64,000 bases of DNA from Formicarius rufipectus (taxonomy: Eukaryota; Chordata; Aves; Passeriformes; Formicariidae), in assembly GCA_013399695.1 (NCBI GenBank), contig VXAU01000307.1:512247-576246 (forward strand). The letters run 5' to 3'. Every line of letters begins with the position of its first letter. Within the stretch, counting starts at the first letter, position 1. A program made the position numbers and the translations under genes. Shown here one piece after another: positions 1 to 12,800 of this stretch. The notes under the pieces were generated by a model that did not search any database, was not told the origin of the DNA, and worked only from the letters and a program-made list of their open reading frames with translations.

Positions 1-76
1 GAGAAATAAGTTTGTTTATTCCTTAAAAATGCTTAAATTTACCAAGCATTTTAGATCTTTCTACTGAAAAAATAGA

Positions 77-115
77 TTTTTTTTTTCTTTTTTTTTTTTT
101 TTGGGGGGGTGGGGG
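77..115. repeat. T run followed by G run
   Basis: A T tract of about 26 bp with one C, then G7-T-G5. Low-complexity sequence whose true length is uncertain. Confidence 0.85.
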
Positions 116-315
116 TAATATTTTAAACTAAGTTATCTACCATTCAAAAAACAGTTTGCTTTAATGATAAATTAAGTGAAGCTGTTTCTTGCCTGTGACA
201 GATCCAGATTCTGCCACTTTCATTATTCTGCCTCTTATCCTATGACATAAGTCAGGTTATTCATAAAACCTCCGACAGGCTAAGCTCACAGTGAGGTTAG
301 GATCAGTATTTTTCC

Positions 316-423
316 CATCCCTGGAAGTGTCCAAGGCCAGGTTGGATGGGGTTTGGAGCAACCTGGACTGGTGGAAGGTGCCCCTGCCCATGTGGGACTG
401 GATGGGCTTCAAGGTCCCTTGAA
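316..423 (+). mobile_element. CR1 LINE 3'-end fragment
   Basis: It reads CCATCCCTGGAAGTGTCC, then the GGTTGGATGGGGTTTGGAGC signature and GGTGCCCCTGCCC, ending AAGGTCCCTTGAAC. This is the last ~110 bp of an avian CR1 in sense orientation, 5'-truncated as usual. The final octamer repeat is lost. Confidence 0.9.
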
Positions 424-2005
424 CAAAATCATTTGATTACTCTAAGCCAGGCTGATATACTGATCATCTTATTTGCACTAAATCAGATTTTTATTCTAAC
501 TGCCTAAAAACTGAATGTAAGCAAACACTCAAGATGATCTGAGGAACCAGAGAAAAATAATTCACGTCTGTCAAAACCCATTTGAGAGGATACTAATTGA
601 TGTGCATATCCATATTCCACTAATCCACAAAAATAATTTCAGGCTCAATAATAAATGTATTTGCCTTACATTTCTTCCCAGGTTCCCTTCACAGTCTGAA
701 GCCAAAGAAAATATGTCAGAGTTGCAAATGTTTTTGAGGAGGATACCCTGACACCTTTCCTGTTTGTACTCAAGGACAGGCCAGTAATCCACAGCAGGAC
801 AAAGGACTGGGATTCAGGCCCTATGCCCCAGCACAGCTCACACTCCAGGAAAAAAAAGGAGTTGGCAACTGGATAATGAATTCAAGTTGGCTATAAGCAG
901 CACTTCATCATCACGTTGCAGCAACAGAACCCTTTCTAGTAGTTAGCAGTATTTCTCAGAGCTAACCTCCATGGCCCTGATCCCGCAGAGGCTGCACATT
1001 CTTAAATTATTGTAATTGCATAATTCCATTGACTCTGATGGCATTGGAGGAGGATGGCTGCAAAGCTTATCCTCTGTATGCTTCAGACAACGTGCCAGAG
1101 CTCTTCTGAAAGGGAGTATTAAAATCTTATTAGATACATTTTGCTGTTTGAACAAACCTAGCATTAAGTAATAAAAGATATGCAAAACAGATGACCTGTG
1201 TCAATATGATATTGTATTTCTTGGTATTTTTTCGCTGGGAAAAAAAAAAAGAAACAACTTAACTGAAATTACTGCATAATGTTTACCTCTACTACTTTCA
1301 GAACATGTTCACTCAATTTACAAGGCTCAGCAAAACCATATTTCCTGCTTTCACACACAGTGTCAAGCTTGCTATGAAAATAAAACTGTCTTTAATTTGT
1401 CCTGCATCCCAGAACTAATCACTTCTTGCAAGCTGCCTCTTTGCTAGTACATTCACTAGGACAGTTCATCTTCAAAAGGAGTTTTCCTGAACTCAACTGC
1501 AAGCCAAAGAGGTTTAAAGCAAAAAGGGAACACACACGAGCATTAAAACATCACACAATGAGCATGCAATGCAAAAGGAAACCACAACGGTAAGAGTGGG
1601 AGAACATATTTCACATCACAAAGCACAGTTACCGCAGTAATCAATACACAGCACAGCCACAGCAGAATTATCAGATATTAGAAATGACAGATTACAATCC
1701 CAGGCTCAAAATTTATGCAACCTAATGCAGTACATATTAAAACAGGTATTGTACCTACTGTGTTTTGAGGGAAAAGCAACTGAAGAAACACTGGCATTAA
1801 ATCCCAGTTAAAGCTGCCTGGACAATGGGTGTTGTGGGCTTACTCCCTGTGGGATGGCAAAACACACTCTGTTTTCCTTTCCCTGTCCCGCACTTTAACC
1901 AGTGCTAGCTGTTCAGGAAGTGTAGGATGTGGTGTGCCTATGGATGTGACACGTCACCACCAGTGTCTTATACACATCCATGGAAGCTTGAAAACCGGAG
2001 TAACA

Positions 2006-2573
2006 GAGTGGTTTGGGTTGGAAGGGACCCTCAAGATCACTCAGCTCCACCCTCTGCCATGGGCAGGGACACCTCCCACCAGCCCAAGGTGCTCCAAGTC
2101 CTATCCAACCTGGCCTTGGACACTCCCAGGGATCCAGGGGCAGCCACAGCTTCTCTGCCCAACCTGTGCCAGGGCCTGCCCACCCTCACAGACACAAATT
2201 CCTTCCCAATATCCCACCCAGCCCTGCCCTCTGGCACTGGGAAGCCACTCCCTGTGTCCTGTCCCTCCAGCCCTTGTCCCCAGTCCCTCTCCAGCTCTCC
2301 TGGAGCCCCTTTAGGCTCTGCAAGGGGCTCTCAGGTGTCCCTGGAGCCTTCTCTGCTCCAGGTGAGCCCCCCCAGCTCTCCCAGGCTGGCTCCAGAGCAG
2401 AGGGGCTCCAGCCCTGCAGCATCTCCGGGGCCTCCTCTGGACTCTCTCCAGCAGCTCCAAGTCCTTGTGCTGCTGTTCCCCAGGGCTGGATGCAGAATTC
2501 CAGGTGGGGTCTCACCTGAGGGGGCAGAGGGGCAGAATCCTCCCCTCTCCTGCTGCCCATGCTGCTTTTGAGA
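2006..2573 (-). mobile_element. CR1 LINE 3'-end fragment, 0.57 kb, young subfamily
   Basis: It begins with the reverse complement of the CR1 tail (GTGGTTTGGGTTGGAAGGGA) and continues uninterrupted through CTGGCACTGGGAAGCCA to TGCTGCCCATGCTGCTTTTG. It is the longest well-preserved CR1 of its subfamily here. It is the source of several long antisense reading frames (up to 214 codons) that are not genes. Confidence 0.95.
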
Positions 2574-4142
2574 ATGTTTCATTCAATCATGAATATATTT
2601 GCACATAAAACCTACCAAAATAGTAATAAAAACCTTAATTCTATGGGATGTACAACGACAGGCAGCACCATCTGGGAGTGTTAGTTAATTATCCTCTGTC
2701 CTCAGTAATTTATAAATTCCATCTCTTCTCTAACCAGGCTGTTCAGAGGGCAAAATGCTGCAGTGCTTAATACACAAGGGATTCATGGATTCATACAAAA
2801 GATTTTTGACAATGCAATTATGCCTCTGTATTTGATGTTACTTACAGACCTAGACAGGCAGGTTTTCTGAGCAAATATTTTTCTAATCATACAGTACCAG
2901 AGTACCAACAACAGAGAACTGGCCATTAAAAACTGCTATATCTATATTTCTCCAGCAGCAATTTGTATTCCAAATCATCTGTTCTCTTCCTGTCTCACAA
3001 AAGGATAACCTGCACGGAAAATCTGAGATTTTACAATCTCCCAGACTAATGTATTCTAACGTACCTCAGCTGACTCATTAAGTCCCAATGCAGAAAGTGA
3101 TACCAGTAAACTATTTCTCCATCAGCTTCAGTGCAGGGAATAACTAGATGAACTCTTAGCTCTAAAACCTCAGTTACATGAGAATGCATATAGTGCTTAT
3201 TTTCATACATAAACCAACTGAAAGATGCAATATCCATGGAACAGCACTTAGTCTCCCAAGGAGGATTCTGTCATCTTAATGTTGTAGTGTTGCCAGTGTA
3301 CAGAATTACCAAAATTTCAAGGAAACAAGCTGGGAGAATTATGCTATTTCTTTTATGTTCTCAGGATATTATTCCTACTTGTAAAACATCACATCTTAAA
3401 CAAGATTTTGCTGTGGACTGCCCTCATTATTAGTATTCATTTTAAAATAAGCCTTTGAAATCTTAGGCTTTTGGCTACTTTAATACCATATTCCTGTTCC
3501 AAATTAATCCAGGGAATGCCCCTGGGACAGATAGATTTTCATCTCCTGTTGAGATCCTTCAGTGTAACTCTCCATCATCATGTACTACTATAAAATTTTT
3601 TCTTCTGTACAAAAAGAGCTATTTCAGCTTGCATGCCGTATTTTCTTCCTTTGACAATCAAGATGGTTTTACTTATGTTTTACTGTGTGGTCTCTTGCTA
3701 TTGTACAGTGGCTTAGCTGGGAAGCTGCACTTCCACCCTGGATGCTTTCCATGCTCTGATCAATTCTGTCACGCAACTTTTTCCTTGTTTTCCTAAAGCT
3801 TCTAGGATCTTGGTTAATATATTTAATCATCCACAGCACCAACAGTGAAATACTAAAACTTAAATTTTAACCTGGAGTAAACAGGTTAGAGAAATCCTTT
3901 GGTACTGCAAGTCAAATTAATTTTTAAATTCATCCTCTTTACAGTTTCTTTACAATTTTCAAAGAGCACCTATAATTCTGCATCATGAACAAGGATTATA
4001 TGTTGTCATTTTGGGTTGACTGATTCTCATCATTCTTACTCTGTATAATCTAAACTGACTAGGCATATCAAAAGAGACAGATCCTTCTAATTGTCAGTCT
4101 CTTCTCCCAAATAACAAGGGATAGAACAAGAGAAAATTGACT

Positions 4143-4384
4143 CAAGTTGTGCCAGGGAAGGTTTAGGTTCTACTTTGGGAAAAATTTCTTCATGGAAAGG
4201 GCCGTCCAACCCCAGCACAGCTTCTCAGAGCAGTGGTGGAGATCCCGTCCTTAGAGGGATCTAAAAGTCCCGTGGATGTGGCACTTGGGGACATGGGTTG
4301 GTGGTGGCCTTGACAGTGCTGTGAGAGCAGTTGGATTTGATGGTCTTGGATGGCTTCTCCAACATAAACGATCCTATGATTAAC
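4143..4384 (+). mobile_element. CR1 LINE 3'-end fragment, older subfamily
   Basis: It opens AGTTGTGCCAGGGAAGG, passes through TGTGGCACTTGGGGACATGG and ends CATAAACGATCCTATGATT. These are the hallmarks of the CR1-Y-like 3' end, which differs from the GGTTGGATGGGGCTTGG type elsewhere. It is diverged, with small gaps. Confidence 0.85.
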
Positions 4385-5301
4385 TGTCATGAAAATTTAC
4401 TGAACTCGAGGGAAAAGCTCCATGATTTCCATTCTTGAAAAGCAATTCATAGACACAATATTACCAAAACAATGGGTGTCAAGGAAGTATTAGACACTTA
4501 ATTGTAAGGCAACTTATATCTCTGCACTAATTCCAAACAAACCACACAACTGTATGGAAGGTTTATGAATCACAGTTCATGGTTCTTACGTCATAGCTTT
4601 GGAAAAGGATTAAAATACTTCAACATAAAAGGCATTTAGAACTTCCAAAGGCCACAGAATTTGTATTCTAAATTCAAAAGAACAAAACCAAACCATTCTG
4701 AGACTCCCATTTCTACCACAGTTTTTAGGATATACATCAAGGATGCCATAAAGACACAAACCATTCCCTTAGAAATCAAAGTCATTCATCCGTTAACTGA
4801 AAGCATGCACAGATCAGGCACAGAGCATGCAGCATGCAGTAAATGGAGAGCAGAGGTTAATAACCTGGAAGCATAGGATCTGAGAATGTGAGAACAAGTT
4901 AAAGACAAGAGTTCCTCTCCATTGTCACTGAGGGTCGAGAAGCAATGCTGCAGCGTAGAGCAGTGGGAGTGGGGGAAATACAGTTTGTCCAAGACATACA
5001 CATATCTCCGCAAGTGGCGGCAGGTATAACTGAAAGACAAGGGCAGAGGGAGACAAAACAGAAAAAAGAGGTATTTTTCTTTAGGAAAGCTAATTCATGG
5101 TTTAACATCCTTGGTTTCTGTGCCAAGAGTCAATGGAAGATGCCAAGAAAGCAATGGAGTGGTTTGACATAAAACAACAGTTCCAAGAGACAGAGGGATC
5201 CGTTTGCCTGTGCCCACATGCTGGTTCTGTCACTGCTGCAAAGGGAACCTGCCAGCCCTCAGGCATCAGAGACACAACAATCTGGGCTTCTTTTGGGTGT
5301 G

Positions 5302-5444
5302 TCCCCCTTCTTTTTTCTTTTCTCTTTTCTTTTCTTTTTTTTTNNNNNNNNNNNNNNNNNNNNNNNNNNNNNNNNNNNNNNNNNNNNNNNNNNNNNNNNN
5401 NNNNNNNNNNNNNNNNNNNNNNNNTTTTTTTTTTTTTTTTTTTT
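5302..5444. repeat. CTTTT-rich pyrimidine tract with an 81-base assembly gap
   Basis: Pyrimidine repeats run into N bases at 5344-5424 and emerge as 20 T. The gap size is not reliable evidence of real length. Open frames crossing the gap are meaningless. Confidence 0.95.
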
Positions 5445-6087
5445 GACTTGATATTACCTTCAGGAAAGTTCTACATGTCTCTCAACCTGCCCTACAACTG
5501 TAAGTGCAGGGGACTGGCCTTGGTTTACAAAGTTTACTTTTAAAAATATCTGAGAGTATTGACAAAATTTAACTTATTTTCATGAAAACTGACACCTGAA
5601 TTAAGGGGACAAGTGCACAAAGAAATACTGACCAGTGTGAACTGTCCTTGCAGCCTGGGTTTCCAGCGGTAGAGTACCCCTGTATTTAATTCTAGTTCCC
5701 CAAAGACGGTGTTTATCATAACCAACATACACAATTAAGACCTGATCAGCTTTTCCAAGAAAACTTACAATCACTTCTATGAAGTAACTGTAGAGCAAGC
5801 AATGAAACATTTAATATCCATATTGAGCAACTCTGAATGCTCTTTGAATAAGAGATATACTGCCTATGCCTATGGACAGAGTGTCCTCCCCCTCATAATG
5901 GAAAGGAAAATAAATTCATTAGAGCAGTTCACCTGGAACAAACTGCAACACTGGTAATCTCTGAAGTACATACAGAATAAACCTTCACCATCCTTTGTAA
6001 CAGGATTTGCAAAGAAAATACTTCACTGAATAATGGTGCACAGCCCAAAGGTGTTACAAATGTGATGATATGACTTAAAAATCTTGA

Positions 6088-6141
6088 AGCTGGACTTCGT
6101 GACCTGGAGGTCTTTTCCAACCAAAATGATTCTATGGTTCT
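6088..6141 (+). mobile_element. CR1 LINE terminal fragment, short
   Basis: GCTGGACTTCGTGACCTGG followed by GGTCTTTTCCAACCAAAATG and ATTCTATGGTTCT is the last ~55 bp of an old CR1, including its octamer-type end. Confidence 0.75.
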
Positions 6142-7142
6142 AAGTCCTCCAGCAAATATATTGTGAGATAAAAAGTCAGCTCATGATGGTCCTATCAGGC
6201 TGGCTACTATCCCCACTGCAGGCTCGTATCGCCCCAGGACAGACATATCCATGTAGTGCTAAACTGGAAAAGCTTCCAGTGGAAATTTATGAAATGTAGT
6301 CTCTTTTGCTGACTTTGGCAAGAACCAACAAACACATGAACTCTAGGCTACAACATCCTCACCAAATCAAAAAAACCCATAATTTTATGGCTTCATAGGT
6401 GAGAACTTGTCCAGGGGGTTTTGTACCAACCACCTGCATTTCACGTGTTGGTATCAAAACAGTCCCTCTCAGACACAGTCAAGTGTGGCTAAAACACTCT
6501 TTCCAAACACAAAATTATTTGTGTACCTTGGGCAAAGAATAGGACAGAAAGAGTTACACCAGCAGCTCATCCCTGGGTACAACCAGGCTTTATCAAAACC
6601 AACACGTCCCATTGTTCTGCTTTAAACAAGTCTACCAGGTTAAATCAATCACCTACCTTTGTTCTGGAAGTTGAGGAAAACACAGTCCTTTTTGGCACCT
6701 CATTTGTAGAAACAATAATAATTTTAAGGAGAGGAAGTAGCTGCAAGGAGGAAATTTCCTAAGCTTTCATGGTTTGTTTTTTTTTTTTCCTGACCACAGC
6801 ATATTTTGAGCAACACAGACTATTCTCTTCACAGGCCAGGGATGGAGCATATAAAGAATTTACAGGATCCCATACTGAGGAAAGCCTTCAACCCACAAAC
6901 TTCCCCTTCCAGCTACCCACAGAGGCCACAAAATTTTTTTCCCAAACCAGATTAAAGAGCATATTTTAGAATGATGATGCTCAGAAGATTTAAATGGTCA
7001 CAAGTCCACTGTTTCCATTTAACATACTTAACCAGCCCTCTTACTAGAAAACTGTACTTTATTTCAAGCCAGTACAGGTCTTATTCCAGATCCTAAATCT
7101 TGACACTTAAGACTGGTCAAGAAATGGAGAAGTCTTCCTATT

Positions 7143-7541
7143 GTAGAATCCCAGAATAGTTTGGGTTGGAAGGAACCTTAAAGTTCATCCAGCCGACCCG
7201 CTGCCATGGGCAGGGACACCTCCCACCAGCCCAGACTGCTCCAAGTCCCGTCCAACCTGGCCTTGGACACTCCCAGGGATCCAGGGGCAGCCACAGCTTC
7301 TCTGCCCAACCTGTGCCAGGGCCTGACTCAGAGACCAGGATTCCTTCCCAATATCCCACCCATCCCTGCCCTCTGGCACTGGGAAGCCATTCCCTGTGTC
7401 CTGTCCCTCCACGCCTTGTCCCCAGTCCCTCTCCAGCTCTCCTGGAGCCCCTTTAGGCTCTGCAAGGGGCTCTCAGGTGTCCCTGGAGCCTTCTTTGCTC
7501 CAGGTGAGCCCCCCCAGGTCTCCCAGCTTGGCTCCAGAGGT
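7143..7541 (-). mobile_element. CR1 LINE 3'-end fragment, 0.4 kb, young subfamily
   Basis: It starts GTAGAATCCCAGAATAGTTT and includes GCCATGGGCAGGGACACC and CTGGCACTGGGAAGCCA, stopping at CTTGGCTCCAGAGG. It belongs to the same subfamily as the 2006-2573 copy but is truncated about 140 bp earlier. Confidence 0.95.
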
Positions 7542-9189
7542 GAAACGATATCACTTATCTTTGATCCTGCTCAGACAGGGAGAACAAGACGTGATCTTCA
7601 GTTACAACCATCACACTGAGGCTTGACTGACCAACTGGATGAGACCACAGTATATGGTGGGAAGAGGGGCAAATTTATTAGAACGTTCCTATTTTCATAG
7701 TTGAACTTGTTTACTGAAAAGTGTGGTTTTAAATCCATACCAAGAGCAATGCAGTCCCACAAAATTGTGGTTTCTAACAGTCACTTTGATCACCACAGCT
7801 TGTATAATATCAAAGATTAAGCACCTCCATTATTAAATCCTCTAATTTAAACCTGAGTAATATCAAGGCTTAGTTCTTTTAAAGGCATTAACAACAGCTG
7901 ACACTGAATTTTGACTAACTAATCATGAATTTGACATCAGCCTACTTGATCCACTAGAAACAGGATTTCCAGCTTTGTCTATACTTAGTGTTACTGAAAT
8001 TTTTGCTTCCTTTATGTTCTGTGGGGCACATTTCTTTCACTTTACAGCACAAGGCAATCTTCAACTACAACATAATACTGAGAAAATTGGAAAATGCACT
8101 GTTACAGAAAATAAAGAGCATCATATTTGATTTATGGGAATGGTGTATTATTCATGTACTCTGTTTACCTGAAGGACAAAACTGTAGCTCATACTGTACA
8201 AAAATCCCACTCCAAAAGACTGCAATCCCCTCTTACAAAAAGCCATCTGATCAACATTTTGAGTTCTGGTAATATAGTAGGACAATGTTAACTTCTAATA
8301 GCTAAAAAGTAGAGTCTCCTACTACATAACTGCAACAAGGAAATTAGGGTGGACTTGAGTTATCCCAACTAAAAGTATATAATTATTCATACCTAACAAT
8401 AAGCTTTGACTTTGTCTTTCTTGTACTAAAAAAAAATAAAATTCCTCTAATGCCTTCTCACTACACAAAAAATTCCAGAGCTATATTCTACAGAAATTTA
8501 AATTTATTAAAGTTCCATACGCTTCATTAAACTTCAAGTTATTAACTTCCTTTGCCTTTAACAGCCACTGCTGTGAAAGCCACAGAACCCCAAAGTTTTC
8601 AGATTCAAATCAACAGAGCATCAATATCCTGAAGACTAAAGTGCCAGGCTGCTTTCTGTCAAGGTGCACAGAACATGAACACAGAATACAATGACATCTT
8701 TAGCTGAAAACACTCAACACTGACAGGCATCAAGGCAAAGCACTAAATTCAACCTTTAAAAAGTCAGAAAGTGATATTTAGAAGTTCCAAGGGTTTCCTT
8801 TCACAGGTACTTTTTACAGGCTTCTTGTTTATCACTTTCTCTTCTACACACTGAGGGTGGGGAATTTAAAGAAAGAAACAAAAAAATCAACAAAACACCA
8901 AAACCAACACTGAAAAGGTCATTTGCTATACATCAGTAAAGTGAATTTTGGAATAAAAATACACCTGAAATAATCTGACACTGTAAGAGACAGCACAGAG
9001 AACCTGACATCTGTGAAGAGGCTTGTAAACTACCTGCTACCTGAGAATTTCTTCTACTCATGTTTCTGGCATCCATGAAAATGTTTCCTTCCATAATCCT
9101 GGCACTGTCTAATCTTGCCCAGCGGCTGGCATAAATTGAGAAGGCAGGGAGGAAGCTGCAATATTGGCTGGCAAAAAAGACCAAAGAGA

Positions 9190-9229
9190 AGGGGAAAAAA
9201 AAAAAAGAAAAAAGAAAAGGAAAAAACCC
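9190..9229. repeat. Purine (A/G) tract
   Basis: A 12-base A run followed by GAAAAAAGAAAAGG-type sequence, about 40 bp of nearly pure purine. Confidence 0.8.
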
Positions 9230-9821
9230 AAGCTAACCACATCAGTCAGCAATATAAACCTTATAGAAAAGGGAAAAAAAGAAAAAAAGCCAATTTGCTC
9301 AAAGGGATAATTGCTCCTGCTTGTAACTCTTCCCAGCTTCTGGAGCTGTCCTTCCCTCTTCCACCCTGCAAGGACACTCTGTTCTCATCAATCTTCTGAG
9401 AGGTGAACGCCTTCAACTGGCTGCTGTGAGAATACTCTCACCTGCTTATCCCAATCTCCTCTAATCCTGGAGCTCTGGTCCTCCCTAAGAGCCTTTGAGA
9501 TTTGTCTGAACCAGCAGTAGTTAAAATGAAGGCTGAGACCCTCCCTGTACATTCTCTTCACTGCCTGACATCCAGGCACATGTAGGGGAAACATGTAATT
9601 TTTATATACATATAAAAATTAACCCAATATGTCTATATTTATTTGTAATTTGATGCAGATTTGATGAAGACAAAGAAAAGTCTTCTTTCCACAGAGTCTG
9701 GCCAACCCCAATCAATAAGATATTCACATGACAACAGTAAAATGGGGCCTCAACAACACATTTAAAAATCAATGAGAGTTTAATGTCCAGAGCCAGAGGG
9801 AAGGTGGAGGTTCCCACACAA

Positions 9822-10475
9822 ACAGAATATTCTCAGTAGGAAGGGACATACAGTCCAACTTCCTGACTGTCTCAGGGCTGACCAAGTTACAGCACAGGGT
9901 GCCCAGAGAAGCTGTGGCTGTCCCTGGAAGTGACCATGGCCAGGCTGGATGGGGCTTGGAGCAATTCTGGGTAGTGGAAGGTGTCCTTGCCCACGGCAGG
10001 GGGTGGAAGGAGATGAGCCTTAAGGACTCTTTCACACCAAGCCATTCTATGGCTCTGTGATTGACAGCGTCTGTAAGAAGTCTGTTCCAGGGTTTGACCA
10101 CCCTCTTGGTAAGGAAAAGCTTCCAGTCCAGTCTGAATCTCCCCTGTGCAGCTTTGAACCATTCCCACATTTCCTGTCAGTAGATTCTCAAGAAGCTGCA
10201 GGGAGCAGGTTGTCCCTCAGTCTCCTTCTGTCCACACTAGACAAGCCCAGGCTTCTCAGTTTCTCCTCACAGGACATACCTTGCAGCCTTTCCCCCAGCT
10301 TTGCTGCCCTCCCAGGGATGCACCCAAGGACCTGCCCATCCTTCTCAAATGGTGTGCCCAGAACTGGGGCCACACAACACTGAAGAAGTGGGACAATCCC
10401 TTCCCTTGGCCCACTGGCTTTGCTGTGTTTGATGTGTCCAAGGATGTGGTTTTCCCCCTGGGCTGCCTTGGCTTC
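9822..10475 (-). mobile_element. Old CR1 LINE fragment, interrupted by a younger CR1
   Basis: The left part (9822-9891, AGTAGGAAGGGACATACAGTC) and right part (10063-10475, from TGTTCCAGGGTTTGACCACC to CCCCCTGGGCTGCC) both match an old antisense CR1 3' region. They are contiguous in the CR1 consensus apart from some missing bases. A plus-strand CR1 sits between them. The divergence indicates this host copy is much older than the insert. Confidence 0.8.
9892..10062 (+). mobile_element. CR1 LINE 3'-end fragment nested in an older CR1
   Basis: It begins mid-element (GCACAGGGTGCCCAGAGAAG), has GGCTGGATGGGGCTTGGAGC, and ends AAGCCATTCTATGGCTCTGTG. Orientation is opposite to the surrounding CR1, so it is a separate, later insertion. 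Confidence 0.85.
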
Positions 10476-11782
10476 CTGAGTCTCCTCGATCATCTGGAAG
10501 CCCTCCAAGGACTTTGTGTGAAACACAAAGATAATCAAAACCAACAAACGAATGACACTTCACTGAAGATTCTTCCAAACCTGTTGTTTCTCTGAAAAAA
10601 ATTCAACATCCTAAATGGCCACTGCAATTGTTTTGGTTTAGGTGATCACATCACTTCCAATTTTTAACTCAAACTTCAGAGTGTACACAAGACTACAGCC
10701 ACAGACTAAACACCTAGTAAAAATAAAGAGTGCGAAAATAAGAAGTGCTGAAATTCATTGTATGTTTATATTAAATTTTCATCCAAAATTTAAAACTTGA
10801 ACAAGACAACAGCATTAAGCAAAACATTCAAAGCCACTTACATCCTTACTTGTTTAAACTAGAAATCTGCTATTTTCTCTAGTGAAGTTATCTACAGTTT
10901 AAAAATAAATATATCAAAGGCAAAAATGTAAACAACACGAGGCCAACCTCTCAACAACACAGAAATGAAGAAAATTGGGAAGGGTATAGAAAAGTAGTAT
11001 AAAACCAGTATTCACTAACCCCTCTATAAATACAATCTAGGCTGAAATATCGTATAGGGGATTCAAAAGAAAAATTCCCAGTGCTGAAGTTTAAGTAATT
11101 GTAATTCATAATCTTCCTCTTGGCGCATGCCAGATTTTATGAGGGCTATAAATCTTTAACATTATTGAGAAAAAGAAAGGTCTTGAAGACATACATGCCA
11201 TGTGTATTAGCTCAGAGAAACTAGATTAATCTGCAGCAATAAAAAAGCCAATTCTGCTAAGCCTGATTAAATATTTAGGTCATATTGTTTCTGCAGCAGA
11301 ATTTGAAAAATGCACAGCAAATAACATCTTCCACTGAGTCTGAAGACTTAATCACTGTATTTTCAAAAGGTAGTTATGTTATAACATGACTCTATGGGAA
11401 AGTCAATATGAAAGCCTTTAAAAGAAAGCTAAATGAAAGTTTAAGCTAATTAAACCAGTATGCATTAGCAACCACACCGACCTATCTATCTCTGTACACG
11501 TGGGCAGAATGTCATGATGTTCTGTGAACATTTTATTATTGTTCGTGTTTGATAATTTGTGTTCTGGGGAGTTCCATTAGTTACTGCTCTTCTGCTCCCA
11601 AATATGAACCCAACCAAAATACATTCTGTACTCAAATATCTACTATGTAGATGATAACAGCAAGTTTTTAGATCATCCATTCCATGAGAACTGTTGATTT
11701 ATTTTCTGCCTAAAATATCACCTATTCATGTTACTTCACATGGTATCAGCAGCTGAAAGGCAAACCATCTACCTGTCTGTCT

Positions 11783-11914
11783 CAAGGCCAAGTTGGACAG
11801 GGCTTGGAGCAACTTGGTCTAGTGGAAAGTGTCCCTGCCAATGGAAGAGGGTTGGAGTAAGATGATTTTTAAGATCCCTTTCAGTCTGAACCATGCCAGG
11901 ATTCCGTGATTCTT
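11783..11914 (+). mobile_element. CR1 LINE 3'-end fragment
   Basis: CAAGGCCAAGTTGGACAGGG, then GGTCTAGTGGAAAGTGTCCC, ending CCAGGATTCCGTGATTCTT. It is a moderately diverged ~130-bp CR1 tail. Confidence 0.88.
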
Positions 11915-12217
11915 ATCAACAGTAAAATACATCATATACAACATGCAAAGTCAGAATTTTGGATTAAACTTCTCATTTTTGTCTATTACACTGCCACTGA
12001 TGACGTGGCACTTAGGAACCACAGCAGAAATACCACTGTGCATTTGTTCTTCAGTGCCAAGACTGTTATTAAAGATTGATGTGCTGCTTTCATGGAAAAG
12101 TGGTTTGGGCTTCTTTGGGGTGAGTTTCTACCACTATGGTGTTAACACAGTGAAAGTTTTTCAGGAATTTCTCATTTTTCATTCAGGTTTTTTTTGTCGC
12201 ATTATTACTCTTAGAGT

Positions 12218-12800
12218 CATAATGAAAGAGATCTTAGGAGGTCCCTAGCACAACCTCCTGCTCACAGCAGGGTTAAAACTGAATCCATACCTGTTCAGGG
12301 GCTTATACAGTTTGGTCTTGAAAGCCTTCAGGGACAGACTCTACACCTTTTCTTTGCTGATGTGCCAGTAGTCCCATGACCATGGGACCTTGCCTTCTTC
12401 CACCAGGCTGGAGCCTCTTGACCATGCTCCCTCATCTTCCTTCTTCCTCATCACACACCTCTGTATAAAGAGCCTGGCTCCCTCTCCTTAGTACCTTCCT
12501 CCTAAACATGGGAATGCTGCCCACGCTTTCTATGACTCTCCTGCAGAAGCCCTGCCCTGAAGCCTTTTCTCCTCCAGGATAAACAAGCTCAGTCCCCTCA
12601 GAGCGCCTTCCTACACCAGACCCCAGCCACCTCAGAGCCCTCCACTGAGCCCACCACAGCTGGGCACCACTCCTCCTATGTCCAGAGGCCCAAAACATGG
12701 ATGCAGTTTTCCAGATGTCCTCTAGTGGTCTTGCACTGTCATGACTCAACCCCCATGGGGCTCTCAGGTGCTTTACACCAGGTCCCATGGACATGGATGT
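12218..12800 (-). mobile_element. Old, diverged CR1 LINE fragment, 0.58 kb
   Basis: Antisense CR1 landmarks appear in order: CACAACCTCCTGCTCACAGC, the TTTGGTCTTGAAAGCC block, AGAGCCTGGCTCC, TTTTCTCCTCCAGGATAAAC, and a decayed TTCCAGATG block near 12710. The match is scattered, so this is an ancient copy. The 120-codon minus-strand frame across it is not a gene. Confidence 0.75.

Noticed and set aside
1829..2582. Several overlapping open frames of 66-214 codons on both strands
   Set aside because: They coincide with an antisense CR1 3' end. The same peptide words recur at 7143-7541, 26817-27265, 43677-43905, 54066-54462 and elsewhere because the repeat recurs, not because of a protein family.
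4786..5126. Overlapping minus-strand frames of 75-84 codons
   Set aside because: Considered as a later dymeclin exon, but the translations do not resemble any remaining dymeclin segment or any other protein I know.
5133..5543. Frames spanning the N gap with poly-phenylalanine
   Set aside because: Produced by T homopolymer and unknown bases; not interpretable.
12432..12794. 120-codon minus-strand frame
   Set aside because: Lies in an ancient, decayed CR1 without recognisable reverse-transcriptase motifs; too diverged to be a functional ORF.
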